A stretch of DNA of 64,000 bases, taken from the NCBI GenBank assembly GCA_910588635.1, contig CAJUPW010000004.1, positions 27,348 to 91,347 of the forward strand, read 5' to 3'. The position numbers and the translations under genes are program-made. Shown piece by piece: positions 50,656 to 57,528 of this stretch. The stretch is from an uncultured Oscillospiraceae bacterium. GTDB lineage: Bacteria; Bacillota; Clostridia; Oscillospirales; Oscillospiraceae. The stretch's first letter is position 1; the number at the start of each line of letters is the position of its first letter. A model generated the notes under the pieces. That model saw nothing but the letters and a program-made list of their open reading frames with translations, made no database searches and was not told where the DNA came from.

Positions 50656-50815
50656 ATCCTCTGCTATACGAATTAGATATTACCAGGGAAAGACCACAAG
50701 CGAAATTGCCGTTATGGAGGGCATTTCAAAAAATACAGTACATAAGCGGGAACAAGCCGCCCTGTGCCGTCTGCGTCACCCTTCCAGGTCTAAAGCGCTG
50801 CGGGTGTATCTGTGA
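50618..50815 (+). pseudogene. 3' fragment of a sigma-70-like factor gene (region 4)
   Basis: The frame is open from 50618 to the TGA at 50813 and has no start codon or ribosome-binding site. Its last part reads RYYQGKTTSEIAVMEGIS then KNTVHKREQAALCRLRHPSR, a helix-turn-helix of sigma-70 region 4 with the R-L-R-H-P-S-R-S-K tail that I know from small sigma-like genes on integrative elements. The 5' part has been deleted. Confidence 0.65.
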
Positions 50816-50821
50816 AGCATA

Positions 50822-50841
50822 ACGACCAAACAACGACCAAA
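50822..50841 (+). repeat. Right pair of 11-bp-spaced direct repeats (putative arm-type integrase sites)
   Basis: ACGACCAAA at 50822 and 50833, period 11 bp, differing from the left pair by one base per unit. Confidence 0.5.
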
Positions 50842-50862
50842 CCGGCAAAATTTGAGATAAAT

Positions 50863-50905
50863 AAAAGACCGCCAGCCCTTGCGACACAAGGGTTAGCGGC
50901 CTTTT
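50863..50905 (-). terminator. Intrinsic terminator of tRNA-Val
   Basis: Minus strand GGCCGCTAACCCTTG, 5-nt loop, CAAGGGCTGGCGGTC then TTTTATTT. The plus strand also ends in TTTTT. Confidence 0.88.
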
Positions 50906-50911
50906 TACAGA

Positions 50912-50987
50912 TGGTGGACGATACAGGACTTGAACCTGTGACCTCCCGCACGTCAAGCGGATGCTCTACCAGCTGAGCTAATCGTCC
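50912..50987 (-). tRNA. tRNA-Val (anticodon GAC)
   Basis: 76 nt with encoded CCA. The acceptor stem is GGACGAT/ATCGTCC, the D arm GCTCAGCTGGTAGAGC, the anticodon loop TTGACGT on stem TCCGC/GCGGG, and the T arm ACAGGTTCAAGTCCTGT. It decodes GUC and GUU valine codons. It has its own consensus promoter and a terminator, and its 3' end borders the mobile-element scar. Confidence 0.97.
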
Positions 50988-51001
50988 GAACAGCAAAAGT
51001 T

Positions 51002-51030
51002 ATTATACTGACGTGAGCAACGTTTGTCAA
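51002..51030 (-). promoter_or_regulatory. Consensus promoter of tRNA-Val
   Basis: Minus strand TTGACA (51025-51030), 17-bp spacer, TATAAT (51002-51007), about 15 bp before the mature 5' end. Confidence 0.92.
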
Positions 51031-51096
51031 TAGTAAAATCAGATTTTTTCTAAAAACTCGGAAAAATTCAGAGTGGGAGAAAATTCAAAATTTCCG

Positions 51097-51125
51097 ATGA
51101 AAAGTAGAGTGGAGTGTGCTATAAT
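51097..51125 (+). promoter_or_regulatory. Extended -10 promoter of pgi
   Basis: TGC-TATAAT (-10 at 51120-51125) with a weak ATGAAA -35 at 51097-51102, 17-bp spacer. Confidence 0.6.
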
Positions 51126-51168
51126 AAAAAACAGGTGCGATCCCATTCTTTCAAAGGAGGAATGTTCC

Positions 51169-52494
51169 ATGTTAAAACTTGATCTTTCAAAGCTCAGCGG
51201 CTTTCTTCCCGAGGATTATGCGACCTCTCGGGAGGACCGGCTGGCCAAGGCGGCTCAGATGCTCTCCACCCACACCGGCCCCGGCGGTGATTTCACCGGC
51301 TGGGTGTACCTGCCCCGGGACTACGACAAGGAGGAGTTCGCCCGCATCCAGGCGGCGGCCAAGAAGATCCAGCAGCAGTCCCAGGTGCTGGTGGTCATCG
51401 GCATCGGCGGCTCCTATCTGGGAGCCCGCGCGGTCATCGAGGTCGTCAAGTCCAACAACTATAACCTGAAGAAAAAGGATACCCCCGATGTGTTCTTTGC
51501 CGGCAACGGCCTGTCCACCGACGCCTTGCTGGAGCTGCTGGAGCTCATCGGCGACCGGGACTTCTCTGTGAACGTCATCTCCAAGTCGGGCACCACCACC
51601 GAGCCCGCGGTCTCCTTCCGCATTTTCAAGGGCCTGCTGGAGAAGAAGTACGGCAAAGAGGGGGCCAGGGAGCGCATCTATGCCACCACCGACAAGGCGC
51701 GGGGCGCGCTGAAGGGTCTGGCCGACGCCGAGGGCTATGAGGAGTTCGTGGTGCCCGACGACGTGGGCGGCCGGTTCTCCGTCCTCACCGCCGTGGGCCT
51801 GCTGCCCATTGCCGTGGCCGGCGTGGATATTGAGGCGCTCATGGGCGGCGCTCGCCAGGCCATGGAAGAGCTGTCCGTCCCCGGTCTGGACAACCCCGCG
51901 TGGCAGTATGCCGCCGCCCGTCATGGCCTGTACCAGTCCGGCAAGGCTATTGAGGTGCTGGCCGGCTATGAGCCTCGGTTCCGCTTCTTTGCCGAGTGGT
52001 GGAAGCAGCTCTACGGCGAGAGCGAGGGCAAGGACGGCAAGGGCCTGTTCCCCGCCAGCGTGGAGTTCACCGCCGACCTGCACTCCATGGGCCAGTATAT
52101 CCAAGACGGCGAGCGGGTCATGTTCGAGACGGTGGTGAAGTTCGAGCCGGACGGCGAATACGCCATCCCCAACGACCCCGCCAACGTGGACGGCCTGAAC
52201 TTCCTGTCCGGCAAGCCGTTGGCCTTCGTGGCCGAGCAGGCCATGCGGGGCACCATCCTGGCCCATGTGGACGGCGGCGTGCCCAACGTGCTCATTGAGA
52301 TGCCCAAAATTACCGCCCAGAGCATCGGCTACCTCATCTACTTCTTTGAGTATGTCTGCGGTCTGTCCGGCCACCTGCTGGAGGTCAACCCCTTCAATCA
52401 GCCTGGCGTGGAGGCGTACAAGAAGAATATGTTCGCCCTTCTGGGCAAGCCCGGCTACGAGGACCTGCGCAAGGAGCTGCTGGCCAAGCTGTAA
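51169..52494 (+). CDS. pgi: Glucose-6-phosphate isomerase
   Basis: 441 aa, the short Firmicute form, with AAAGGAGG before the ATG. Interconverts glucose-6-P and fructose-6-P in glycolysis. Blocks are VVIGIGGSYLGARAVIEV near residue 72, ISKSGTTTEPAVSFR near 137, the signature VGGRFSVLTAVGLLPIA near 197, the catalytic Glu region ADLHSMGQYIQDG near 305 and the C-terminal FNQPGVEAYKKNMF near 410. Stands alone with its own promoter and terminator. Confidence 0.98.
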   Translation: MLKLDLSKLSGFLPEDYATSREDRLAKAAQMLSTHTGPGGDFTGWVYLPRDYDKEEFARIQAAAKKIQQQSQVLVVIGIGGSYLGARAVIEVVKSNNYNLKKKDTPDVFFAGNGLSTDALLELLELIGDRDFSVNVISKSGTTTEPAVSFRIFKGLLEKKYGKEGARERIYATTDKARGALKGLADAEGYEEFVVPDDVGGRFSVLTAVGLLPIAVAGVDIEALMGGARQAMEELSVPGLDNPAWQYAAARHGLYQSGKAIEVLAGYEPRFRFFAEWWKQLYGESEGKDGKGLFPASVEFTADLHSMGQYIQDGERVMFETVVKFEPDGEYAIPNDPANVDGLNFLSGKPLAFVAEQAMRGTILAHVDGGVPNVLIEMPKITAQSIGYLIYFFEYVCGLSGHLLEVNPFNQPGVEAYKKNMFALLGKPGYEDLRKELLAKL

Positions 52495-52515
52495 TCTGAG
52501 GATACAAATACAGAT

Positions 52516-52552
52516 GCCCCCCTGATGTAATTCCTACATCAGGGGGCTTTTG
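52516..52552 (+). terminator. Intrinsic terminator of pgi
   Basis: GCCCCCCTGATGTA, 5-nt loop, TACATCAGGGGGC then TTTTGTTTG. Confidence 0.9.
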
Positions 52553-52625
52553 TTTGTCGTCTGTTTAGCTGTGTTTACCCGTGGGAGAACAGGTCAGGGA
52601 CGGATTGACAAGAATCGGGTTCTGC

Positions 52626-52703
52626 TTAAAAAGGTCCCCGGATACCCTTCAGGCAGTCCATCTGCCGCTCCAGAATTTGAACATAACTGTTTACGGCCTC
52701 CAT
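52626..52703 (-). pseudogene. Truncated reading frame after padR (25 aa)
   Basis: ATG with GGAGGGGC upstream opens MEAVNSYVQILERQMDCLKG and stops at TAA after 25 codons. PadR-type genes are usually followed by a longer gene for a membrane or DUF1700-like protein that starts in a similar way, so this looks like a broken remnant. A true micropeptide cannot be ruled out. The rest of 52553-52625 holds nothing that I can identify. Confidence 0.35.
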
Positions 52704-52714
52704 ATTGCCCCTCC

Positions 52715-53080
52715 TTAACCCAATTCCAGCACCCGAGCCAGCGCCGCGGTATACCGCTTGTACTCCAGGATCAGCGCGTCCAGATACTCTGTCCCCGCGT
52801 CAGTGACGGCGAAATAAATACGGGTGCGGTTGTCCTCGCTCATCACCTTTTCATGCTCCCGGATATAACCGTTTTCCTCCAGGCGGTAGATGGACAGGTA
52901 GAGCGTGTTGAAGGTGATGTCGCCCCCGCTGCGCTCTGTAATGGCGTTCATCATCTCGTAGGTGTACATGGGTTTTTCCAGCAGAAGATGTAAGACCATC
53001 ATTTCCGTGGTGGCCTTTTTCAGCGCGATTTGAAGATTTTCCGGGCTGCCGCTTGTTTTTTTTCGTTTTACCATATGCAT
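52715..53080 (-). CDS. PadR family transcriptional regulator
   Basis: 121 aa from ATG 53080, with AAAGG eight bases upstream; GTG 53083 and ATG 53074 are alternatives. The PadR winged helix is clear: MVLHLLLEKPMYTYEMMNAI near residue 28, FNTLYLSIYRLEENGYI near 57 and RIYFAVTDAGTEYLDAL near 85. PadR proteins sense ligands or cell-envelope stress and repress adjacent genes. The expected downstream partner is reduced to a short fragment. Confidence 0.92.
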   Translation of the reverse strand: MHMVKRKKTSGSPENLQIALKKATTEMMVLHLLLEKPMYTYEMMNAITERSGGDITFNTLYLSIYRLEENGYIREHEKVMSEDNRTRIYFAVTDAGTEYLDALILEYKRYTAALARVLELG

Positions 53081-53109
53081 CACACATGCCTTTTTTAGAA
53101 TATAGGTTT

Positions 53110-53137
53110 ATTATACCAGAAATTATTTTCATAGCAA
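53110..53137 (-). promoter_or_regulatory. Promoter of padR
   Basis: Minus strand TTGCTA (53132-53137), 16-bp spacer, TATAAT (53110-53115). Confidence 0.7.
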
Positions 53138-53204
53138 GTATGTTTTTTGCTGATAAATAAATTCTGATGTGATATCAATAATATGCGCAATCCCTTTACG
53201 CAAG

Positions 53205-53240
53205 CGCCCCCCGGCCGGAGCATAATTCCGGCCGGGGGCG
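53205..53240 (-). terminator. Hairpin terminator after mgtE
   Basis: GGCCGGA/TCCGGCC core extended by CCCCC/GGGGG; the T tract is poor, so termination strength is uncertain. Confidence 0.55.
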
Positions 53241-53248
53241 TTCTGTGT

Positions 53249-54613
53249 TTATAGCCCTAAGACATGGGTGGCGATGGCGAAGTAAATCAGCAGGGACAAG
53301 GCGTCTACCACGGTGGTGATGAAGGGGGCTGCCATAACGGCGGGGTCGATGCCCGCCTTCTCCGCCGCCATGGGGAGCAGGCAGCCCACAATCTTGGCGC
53401 ACATCACCGTCAGCATCAGGGTGAGGCACACCACAGCGGCCACCGCCACGGTGACATCCGGATTGTGCATCAGCCACCGGTCCACCAGCAGCATTTTGAT
53501 GAAATTGGCCCCGCCCAGGCACACCCCGCACAACAGGGCGACACGGATTTCCTTCCACACCACAGCCAGCACGTCGGAAAACTCCACCTCTCCCAGGGAG
53601 AGGGCGCGGATGACGGCCACCGACGACTGGGAGCCGGAATTGCCCCCGGTGCCTGACAGCATGGGGATGAAGGAGGTCAAGATCACACAGGCGGCCAGAG
53701 CGGACTCAAAGCCGGTGATGATAAGGCCGGTAAAGGTGGCCGACAGCATCAGCAGCATCAGCCAGGGAATGCGGGCCCTCCAGGTCTCAAAGACCCCGGT
53801 GCGCAGGTAGGGCTTGTCGGATGGCAGGATGGCGGCCATCTTCTCAAAGTCCTCGGTGGCCTCCTCCTCCATAACATCCATGGCGTCGTCAACGGTGATG
53901 ATGCCCACCAGCCGGTCCTCCCCGTCCACCACGGGCAGGGCGGTCAGGTCGTACTTGGAGAACATCTGGGCCACGTCCTCCTTGTCCTCGTGGGTGGCCA
54001 CAGACAGCACGTTGGTCTCCATGATGTCGCTGATCCTGGTCTCGTAGGCGGACATGAGCAGCCGCTTCACTGTCACCACTCCCTGGAGCACTCGGTTGGC
54101 GGTGACATAGCAGGTGTAGACGGTCTCCTTGTCCAGACCCACCTTCCGGATGCGGGCGAAGGACTCCTCCACCGTATTGTTGGGATGGAGGTAGACAAAC
54201 TCCGTGGTCATCAGGGAGCCGGCGGAGTCCTTGGGGTAGTTGAGCAGCTGGTTGATCTGGCTGCGGGTGGAGGCGTCGGTGTTGCGCAGAATACGGCTCA
54301 CCAGGTTGGCGGGCAGGTCCTCGATCAGGTCCACCGTGTCGTCCATATACAGCTCGTCCAGCACCTCACGCAGCTCCTTGTCGCTGAGGGCGCCGATGAG
54401 CTTCTCCTGGTCCTCCTCCAGGTAGGAGAACACCTCCGCCGCCAGGGCCTTGGGCAGCAGCCGGAACACCAGCAGCTCCTGCTCCACCTCCAGCTCGTCC
54501 AGAAACTCGGCGATGTCCACCTCGTTCATTTCTGCCAGGATTTCCCGAAGCGCGCGGAATTTCCGTTCCTGGACCAGCTCCATCAGCCGGTCCAGGTCAT
54601 AGTTGTCGTGCAT
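53249..54613 (-). CDS. mgtE: Magnesium transporter MgtE
   Basis: 454 aa. The N domain (1-125) is a helical superhelix with LMELVQERKFRALREIL and LLPKALAAEVFSYLEEDQ. A CBS pair (about 130-255) includes MTTEFVYLHPNNTVEE and IMETNVLSVATHEDKEDVA. Five membrane helices follow, with LSGTGGNSGSQSSVAVIRALSLGE near residue 345 and the selectivity Asp in IDPAVMAAPFITTVVDALSL near 420. Mg2+ binding at the cytosolic domains closes the channel. A structured leader of about 255 nt precedes it. Confidence 0.96.
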   Translation of the reverse strand: MHDNYDLDRLMELVQERKFRALREILAEMNEVDIAEFLDELEVEQELLVFRLLPKALAAEVFSYLEEDQEKLIGALSDKELREVLDELYMDDTVDLIEDLPANLVSRILRNTDASTRSQINQLLNYPKDSAGSLMTTEFVYLHPNNTVEESFARIRKVGLDKETVYTCYVTANRVLQGVVTVKRLLMSAYETRISDIMETNVLSVATHEDKEDVAQMFSKYDLTALPVVDGEDRLVGIITVDDAMDVMEEEATEDFEKMAAILPSDKPYLRTGVFETWRARIPWLMLLMLSATFTGLIITGFESALAACVILTSFIPMLSGTGGNSGSQSSVAVIRALSLGEVEFSDVLAVVWKEIRVALLCGVCLGGANFIKMLLVDRWLMHNPDVTVAVAAVVCLTLMLTVMCAKIVGCLLPMAAEKAGIDPAVMAAPFITTVVDALSLLIYFAIATHVLGL

Positions 54614-54870
54614 AATCCTGCATCCCCCTTTCTGTCAGGCCACGAAAAGCCACAGGCGCGCCCGCTCCGGTCAGAGAGCGGCCCGCCTGTGGCTGCGCAT
54701 GTCCAAGGGGAGGGAACCCCTCCGGCGTTTACCGGCGGCGGGGCAGAGACCCGGACAGGCCCCGTTCCGCCGCCCCTCGTTCGTGGCAGCTTTCCGTTTT
54801 TTGACGACTTCGGCCTTCCATTCCAGGTCCCACTTCCTTTCACTGTAATCTTTGCAGGTTCTTTATATCC
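54614..54870 (-). promoter_or_regulatory. Long structured leader of mgtE, class unknown
   Basis: About 255 nt from the promoter to the ATG. Several stable stems can be drawn: one near 54725-54775 with GGCGG/CCGCC and GGGGC/GCCCC, a CGCCGG/CCGGCG hairpin, a GGAGGGG/CCCCTCC-type stem, and a long one at 54645-54694 (AGCCACAGGCG / CGCCTGTGGCT on the minus strand) followed by TTTTC, like an attenuator just before the start. The known M-box core (GGUGAGGCUCC type) is not found. Confidence 0.5.
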
Positions 54871-54876
54871 TATGCC

Positions 54877-54906
54877 ATTGTAGCACCAACCGCCCCCCTT
54901 TGGCAA
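54877..54906 (-). promoter_or_regulatory. Promoter of mgtE
   Basis: Minus strand TTGCCA (54901-54906), 18-bp spacer, TACAAT (54877-54882) with an extended TGC element. Confidence 0.6.
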
Positions 54907-54922
54907 GGGGGGCGGCGTGAAT

Positions 54923-56035
54923 TTATTCCCACTCCACTTGGGCGTCAGAGGAGACGATATTGATATAGCTGCTGCCCACGGCCAGAGGGAAGGGCTTTCC
55001 CGCCTGGTCCAGGAATGAGTAGCAGGCCTCCTCGCTTCTCCGCTCCCAGGCGATCTGGTAGAGCTGTCCGTCCCGGAGGAGGAGACCCTCCCCCTTCCCG
55101 GTGGTGCGCACTGTCATACGGCCCTTGTCGTCCCCCTTGACCCGGCTGACATCGGTGTACAGCACCAGCACGTTGCGCACGGACACCGGCTCATCGGTGC
55201 CGCCGTCCACATAGGGAATGTCATTTTTATCGATGTGCTGGTCGATCAGGTAGCGGTTTTCCCCAGCGTCGTAAGTAAAGTACCCGGTCTTGTAGGTGGA
55301 GAAGGGCACCGTCAGCTTAGCGGCCGCCGTCCCGCCGGCGGGGACCTCCTTGTCGAAGGTCCAGCCCACCGCATAGCCGTCGTCGTGCTCCTGAGCGATC
55401 CTTTTGGGAAGCTGCTCAAGCACCTTCTCGCCGGAGGTGAACAGGGAATGCTCCAGGCCGGCGCTTTTCCGCCGGTCCGGGTCCCGCCAGCACATATTCC
55501 CGTAGGGGCCGTTGACAAAGTCAATGTGGGACATCTTCAGGTCGTCGAATGCGTCGTAGGCCTGGGGACTGCCCCCGGCGTGGATGTAGACGGCGTCGTG
55601 GCCCCTGGCAATGCTGACATAGTAGTCACGGGCCGAGCGGATACTGCCCATGTCCCCCACTCCGTTCAGGTCCTGGAACAGGGCCATCATCCGGGTGATG
55701 CCCCCCTCGGCCACGATCTCGTAGATCACGTCCGCCTGGGACACCCCGACCTGCGGCAAGGCCTTTCTCAGATTGTTGAACATGACGGCAAAGGGTCTCC
55801 GGACGCTGACATCCTGGTCCAGCCCCTCTCCGGTCAGGGGATGGCTGTAAGGGTGCTCCGGCTCCTCCACCGGAGCGATGACGGAAACGCTGGGCTCGTC
55901 AGGGACGGAGGAGGCGCTGCCCGGCAGGCCGGCGGAGCCGGAGGAGGCCCCTCCCGGGCCCTTTGTTCCGCAGGAGGCCAGCGGAATCAGCAGCAGTCCA
56001 GCCAGCAGAAGGGTTCTCCATTGTCCTTTGTTCAT
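54923..56035 (-). CDS. DUF3048 lipoprotein (YerB-like)
   Basis: 370 aa from MNKGQWRTLLL, with GGGAGGAACCGAGG upstream. Signal peptide with lipobox LASC. After a Ser/Gly/Pro linker (to about residue 65) the first DUF3048 half shows RPFAVMFNNLRKALPQVG near 82, ADVIYEIVAEGGITRMMALF near 105 and IGSIRSARDYY-like DMGSIRSARDYYVSIA near 130. The C-terminal half has NVLVLYTDVSRV near 292 and GLLLRDGQLYQIAWER near 325. The family is common at the surface of sporulating Firmicutes; its activity is not established. It diverges from spoIID. Confidence 0.92.
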   Translation of the reverse strand: MNKGQWRTLLLAGLLLIPLASCGTKGPGGASSGSAGLPGSASSVPDEPSVSVIAPVEEPEHPYSHPLTGEGLDQDVSVRRPFAVMFNNLRKALPQVGVSQADVIYEIVAEGGITRMMALFQDLNGVGDMGSIRSARDYYVSIARGHDAVYIHAGGSPQAYDAFDDLKMSHIDFVNGPYGNMCWRDPDRRKSAGLEHSLFTSGEKVLEQLPKRIAQEHDDGYAVGWTFDKEVPAGGTAAAKLTVPFSTYKTGYFTYDAGENRYLIDQHIDKNDIPYVDGGTDEPVSVRNVLVLYTDVSRVKGDDKGRMTVRTTGKGEGLLLRDGQLYQIAWERRSEEACYSFLDQAGKPFPLAVGSSYINIVSSDAQVEWE

Positions 56036-56147
56036 CCTCGGTTCCTCCCATATTTCCTGCACTTCGGCATAATGTGTACTTTATCATACGCTATTCTTTG
56101 GACAAAGTCAACAAAAACAGGCGCCGGACTTGCCGGACGGCTCCAGA

Positions 56148-56175
56148 CATATTTCCCCGGCCTGTCCCATACACT
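56148..56175 (+). promoter_or_regulatory. Sigma-E-type promoter of spoIID
   Basis: CATATT (56148-56153), 14-bp spacer, CATACACT (56168-56175). This matches the mother-cell sigma-E consensus (-35 ATA-rich, -10 CATACA-T), and spoIID is a classical sigma-E gene. Confidence 0.65.
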
Positions 56176-56196
56176 AGGGCAAAGGGGGCGGCAGGC

Positions 56197-57240
56197 ATGG
56201 CGCGGGAAAACAGAGGACGTTTTTGGGTTCGAGGGACGGGCCAGATTGTGAGCGCGGCGCTGCTCCTTGCCGCGATTCTGTTTGTTCTTCCCGGGTTGCT
56301 GGTACGGGGGGAACCGGTCTGCCGGCCGCCGGAGACCGGAGACCTGCCCGGCGGGGAAATCGCTCCGCCGGCCTCCTCCGCCTTGCCCACGGGCGTCCGG
56401 GACAAGGGGAAGGCGGTGCGCCTTCAGACCAAGGAGGGTCCCATCGTGGAGCTGACCATGGCCGACTACCTGTGGGGGGTGGTGGCGGCGGAGATGCCCG
56501 CCTCCTTCGAGGACGAGGCGCTGGCCGCCCAGGCCTGCGCCGCCCGGACCTACACCGCCGTTTTGCGCGGCAGCTCCAAGCACTCGGACGCCGACATCTG
56601 CGGGGACAGCACATGCTGCCAGGCCTACATTGAGCGCTCCGCCGCCGAAGCCCGCTGGGGGCTGAACGCCCGGGAATACGGGGAGAAGATCGAGCGGGCG
56701 GTGGTCCGGACCGACGGGCTGGGGGTCCTCTACGAGGGGAAGCCCATCCAGGCCCTGTTTTTCTCCTCCGCCCCAGGAAAAACGGTGGACGCGGCAGAGG
56801 TCTGGGGCAACTCGGTGGCCTATCTGAAGAGCGTGGACAGCCCAGAGGGCGACGAGGTGCCCAACTACCGCACCCAGACCGTCCTGAGGGCGGAGGAGGT
56901 GCGATCCCTCACCCTGGCCGCCTACCCGGGGGCCGACCTGTCCGGCGACCCCGCCGTCTGGTTCGGCCAGCCTAGCCGCAGCGAGGGAGGGACGGTGGTC
57001 TCCCTTACTCTGGGGGGCGTCACCCTCACCGGGGGCCAGGTGCGCTCCCTGTTCTCCCTGCGCTCCGCCTGCTTCACCGTCATCTGGGACGGCAGCCAGT
57101 TTGTATTTGACGTTACCGGCTACGGCCACGGGGTGGGCATGAGCCAGTACGGGGCCAACGCCATGGCCAAAAACGGCGGCAGCTTTCGGGATATCCTCAC
57201 CTGGTACTACACCGGGGCGGAGGTGGGAAATCTCTGGTAG
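56197..57240 (+). CDS. spoIID: Stage II sporulation protein D
   Basis: 347 aa from MARENRGRFWVRG, with AAAGGGGGCGG upstream. N-terminal membrane anchor (about 15-35). The SpoIID domain shows MADYLWGVVAAEMPASFEDEAL-type sequence with the catalytic Glu near residue 100, AQACAARTYTAVL near 112, DICGDSTCCQAYI near 130 and the terminal GYGHGVGMSQYGANAMA near 310. SpoIID is a lytic transglycosylase that degrades septal peptidoglycan during engulfment with SpoIIP and SpoIIM. A sigma-E promoter and a terminator frame it. Confidence 0.95.
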   Translation: MARENRGRFWVRGTGQIVSAALLLAAILFVLPGLLVRGEPVCRPPETGDLPGGEIAPPASSALPTGVRDKGKAVRLQTKEGPIVELTMADYLWGVVAAEMPASFEDEALAAQACAARTYTAVLRGSSKHSDADICGDSTCCQAYIERSAAEARWGLNAREYGEKIERAVVRTDGLGVLYEGKPIQALFFSSAPGKTVDAAEVWGNSVAYLKSVDSPEGDEVPNYRTQTVLRAEEVRSLTLAAYPGADLSGDPAVWFGQPSRSEGGTVVSLTLGGVTLTGGQVRSLFSLRSACFTVIWDGSQFVFDVTGYGHGVGMSQYGANAMAKNGGSFRDILTWYYTGAEVGNLW

Positions 57241-57264
57241 GGCGGGGCAGAACCCCGCCCTTTT
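57240..57264 (+). terminator. Intrinsic terminator of spoIID
   Basis: GGGCGGGG, CAGAA loop, CCCCGCCC, TTTT, starting at the stop codon. Confidence 0.85.
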
Positions 57265-57317
57265 CCTGTTTTGGAAATATTTTTCAAAAAACCCTCCATT
57301 TCAATTGTGAATAAATC

Positions 57318-57346
57318 TTGACAGAAAAGCGGTTTGCCTTTACAAT
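57318..57346 (+). promoter_or_regulatory. Sigma-A promoter of rny
   Basis: TTGACA (57318-57323), 17-bp spacer, TACAAT (57341-57346). Confidence 0.85.
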
Positions 57347-57352
57347 GTTGGG

Positions 57353-57528
57353 TGGACAAATATTGAAAAACCTGTGGGGATGTTTTTCAGTTGTCGCAAG
57401 GGAGGGAAGGCTGCCCACCTAGCCCCTTGCGGCCTTTTACTGCAAGCCCGTGCGGAGCTCACTCTGGCGGCGGGCGCCGCGGCGGTCCGCCGCGGCCATG
57501 AAAAAATTTGGAGGTGTAACAAGACCCA
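57353..57528 (+). promoter_or_regulatory. Structured leader of rny
   Basis: About 175 nt of untranslated RNA with three hairpins: CGCAAGGG/CCCTTGCG (57396-57438), GCCCG/CGGGC (57445-57470) and GCCGCGGCGG/CCGCCGCGGC (57475-57495). Then GGAGGTG lies 12 nt before the rny ATG. No known riboswitch class is recognised. Confidence 0.5.

Noticed and set aside
54614..54870. M-box magnesium riboswitch before mgtE
   Set aside because: The conserved core sequences of the M-box could not be found, so only an unclassified leader is reported.
57353..57528. 6S RNA upstream of rny
   Set aside because: Length is close and the promoter is strong, but the ends do not pair to form the closing stem and there is no terminator; a leader is more likely.
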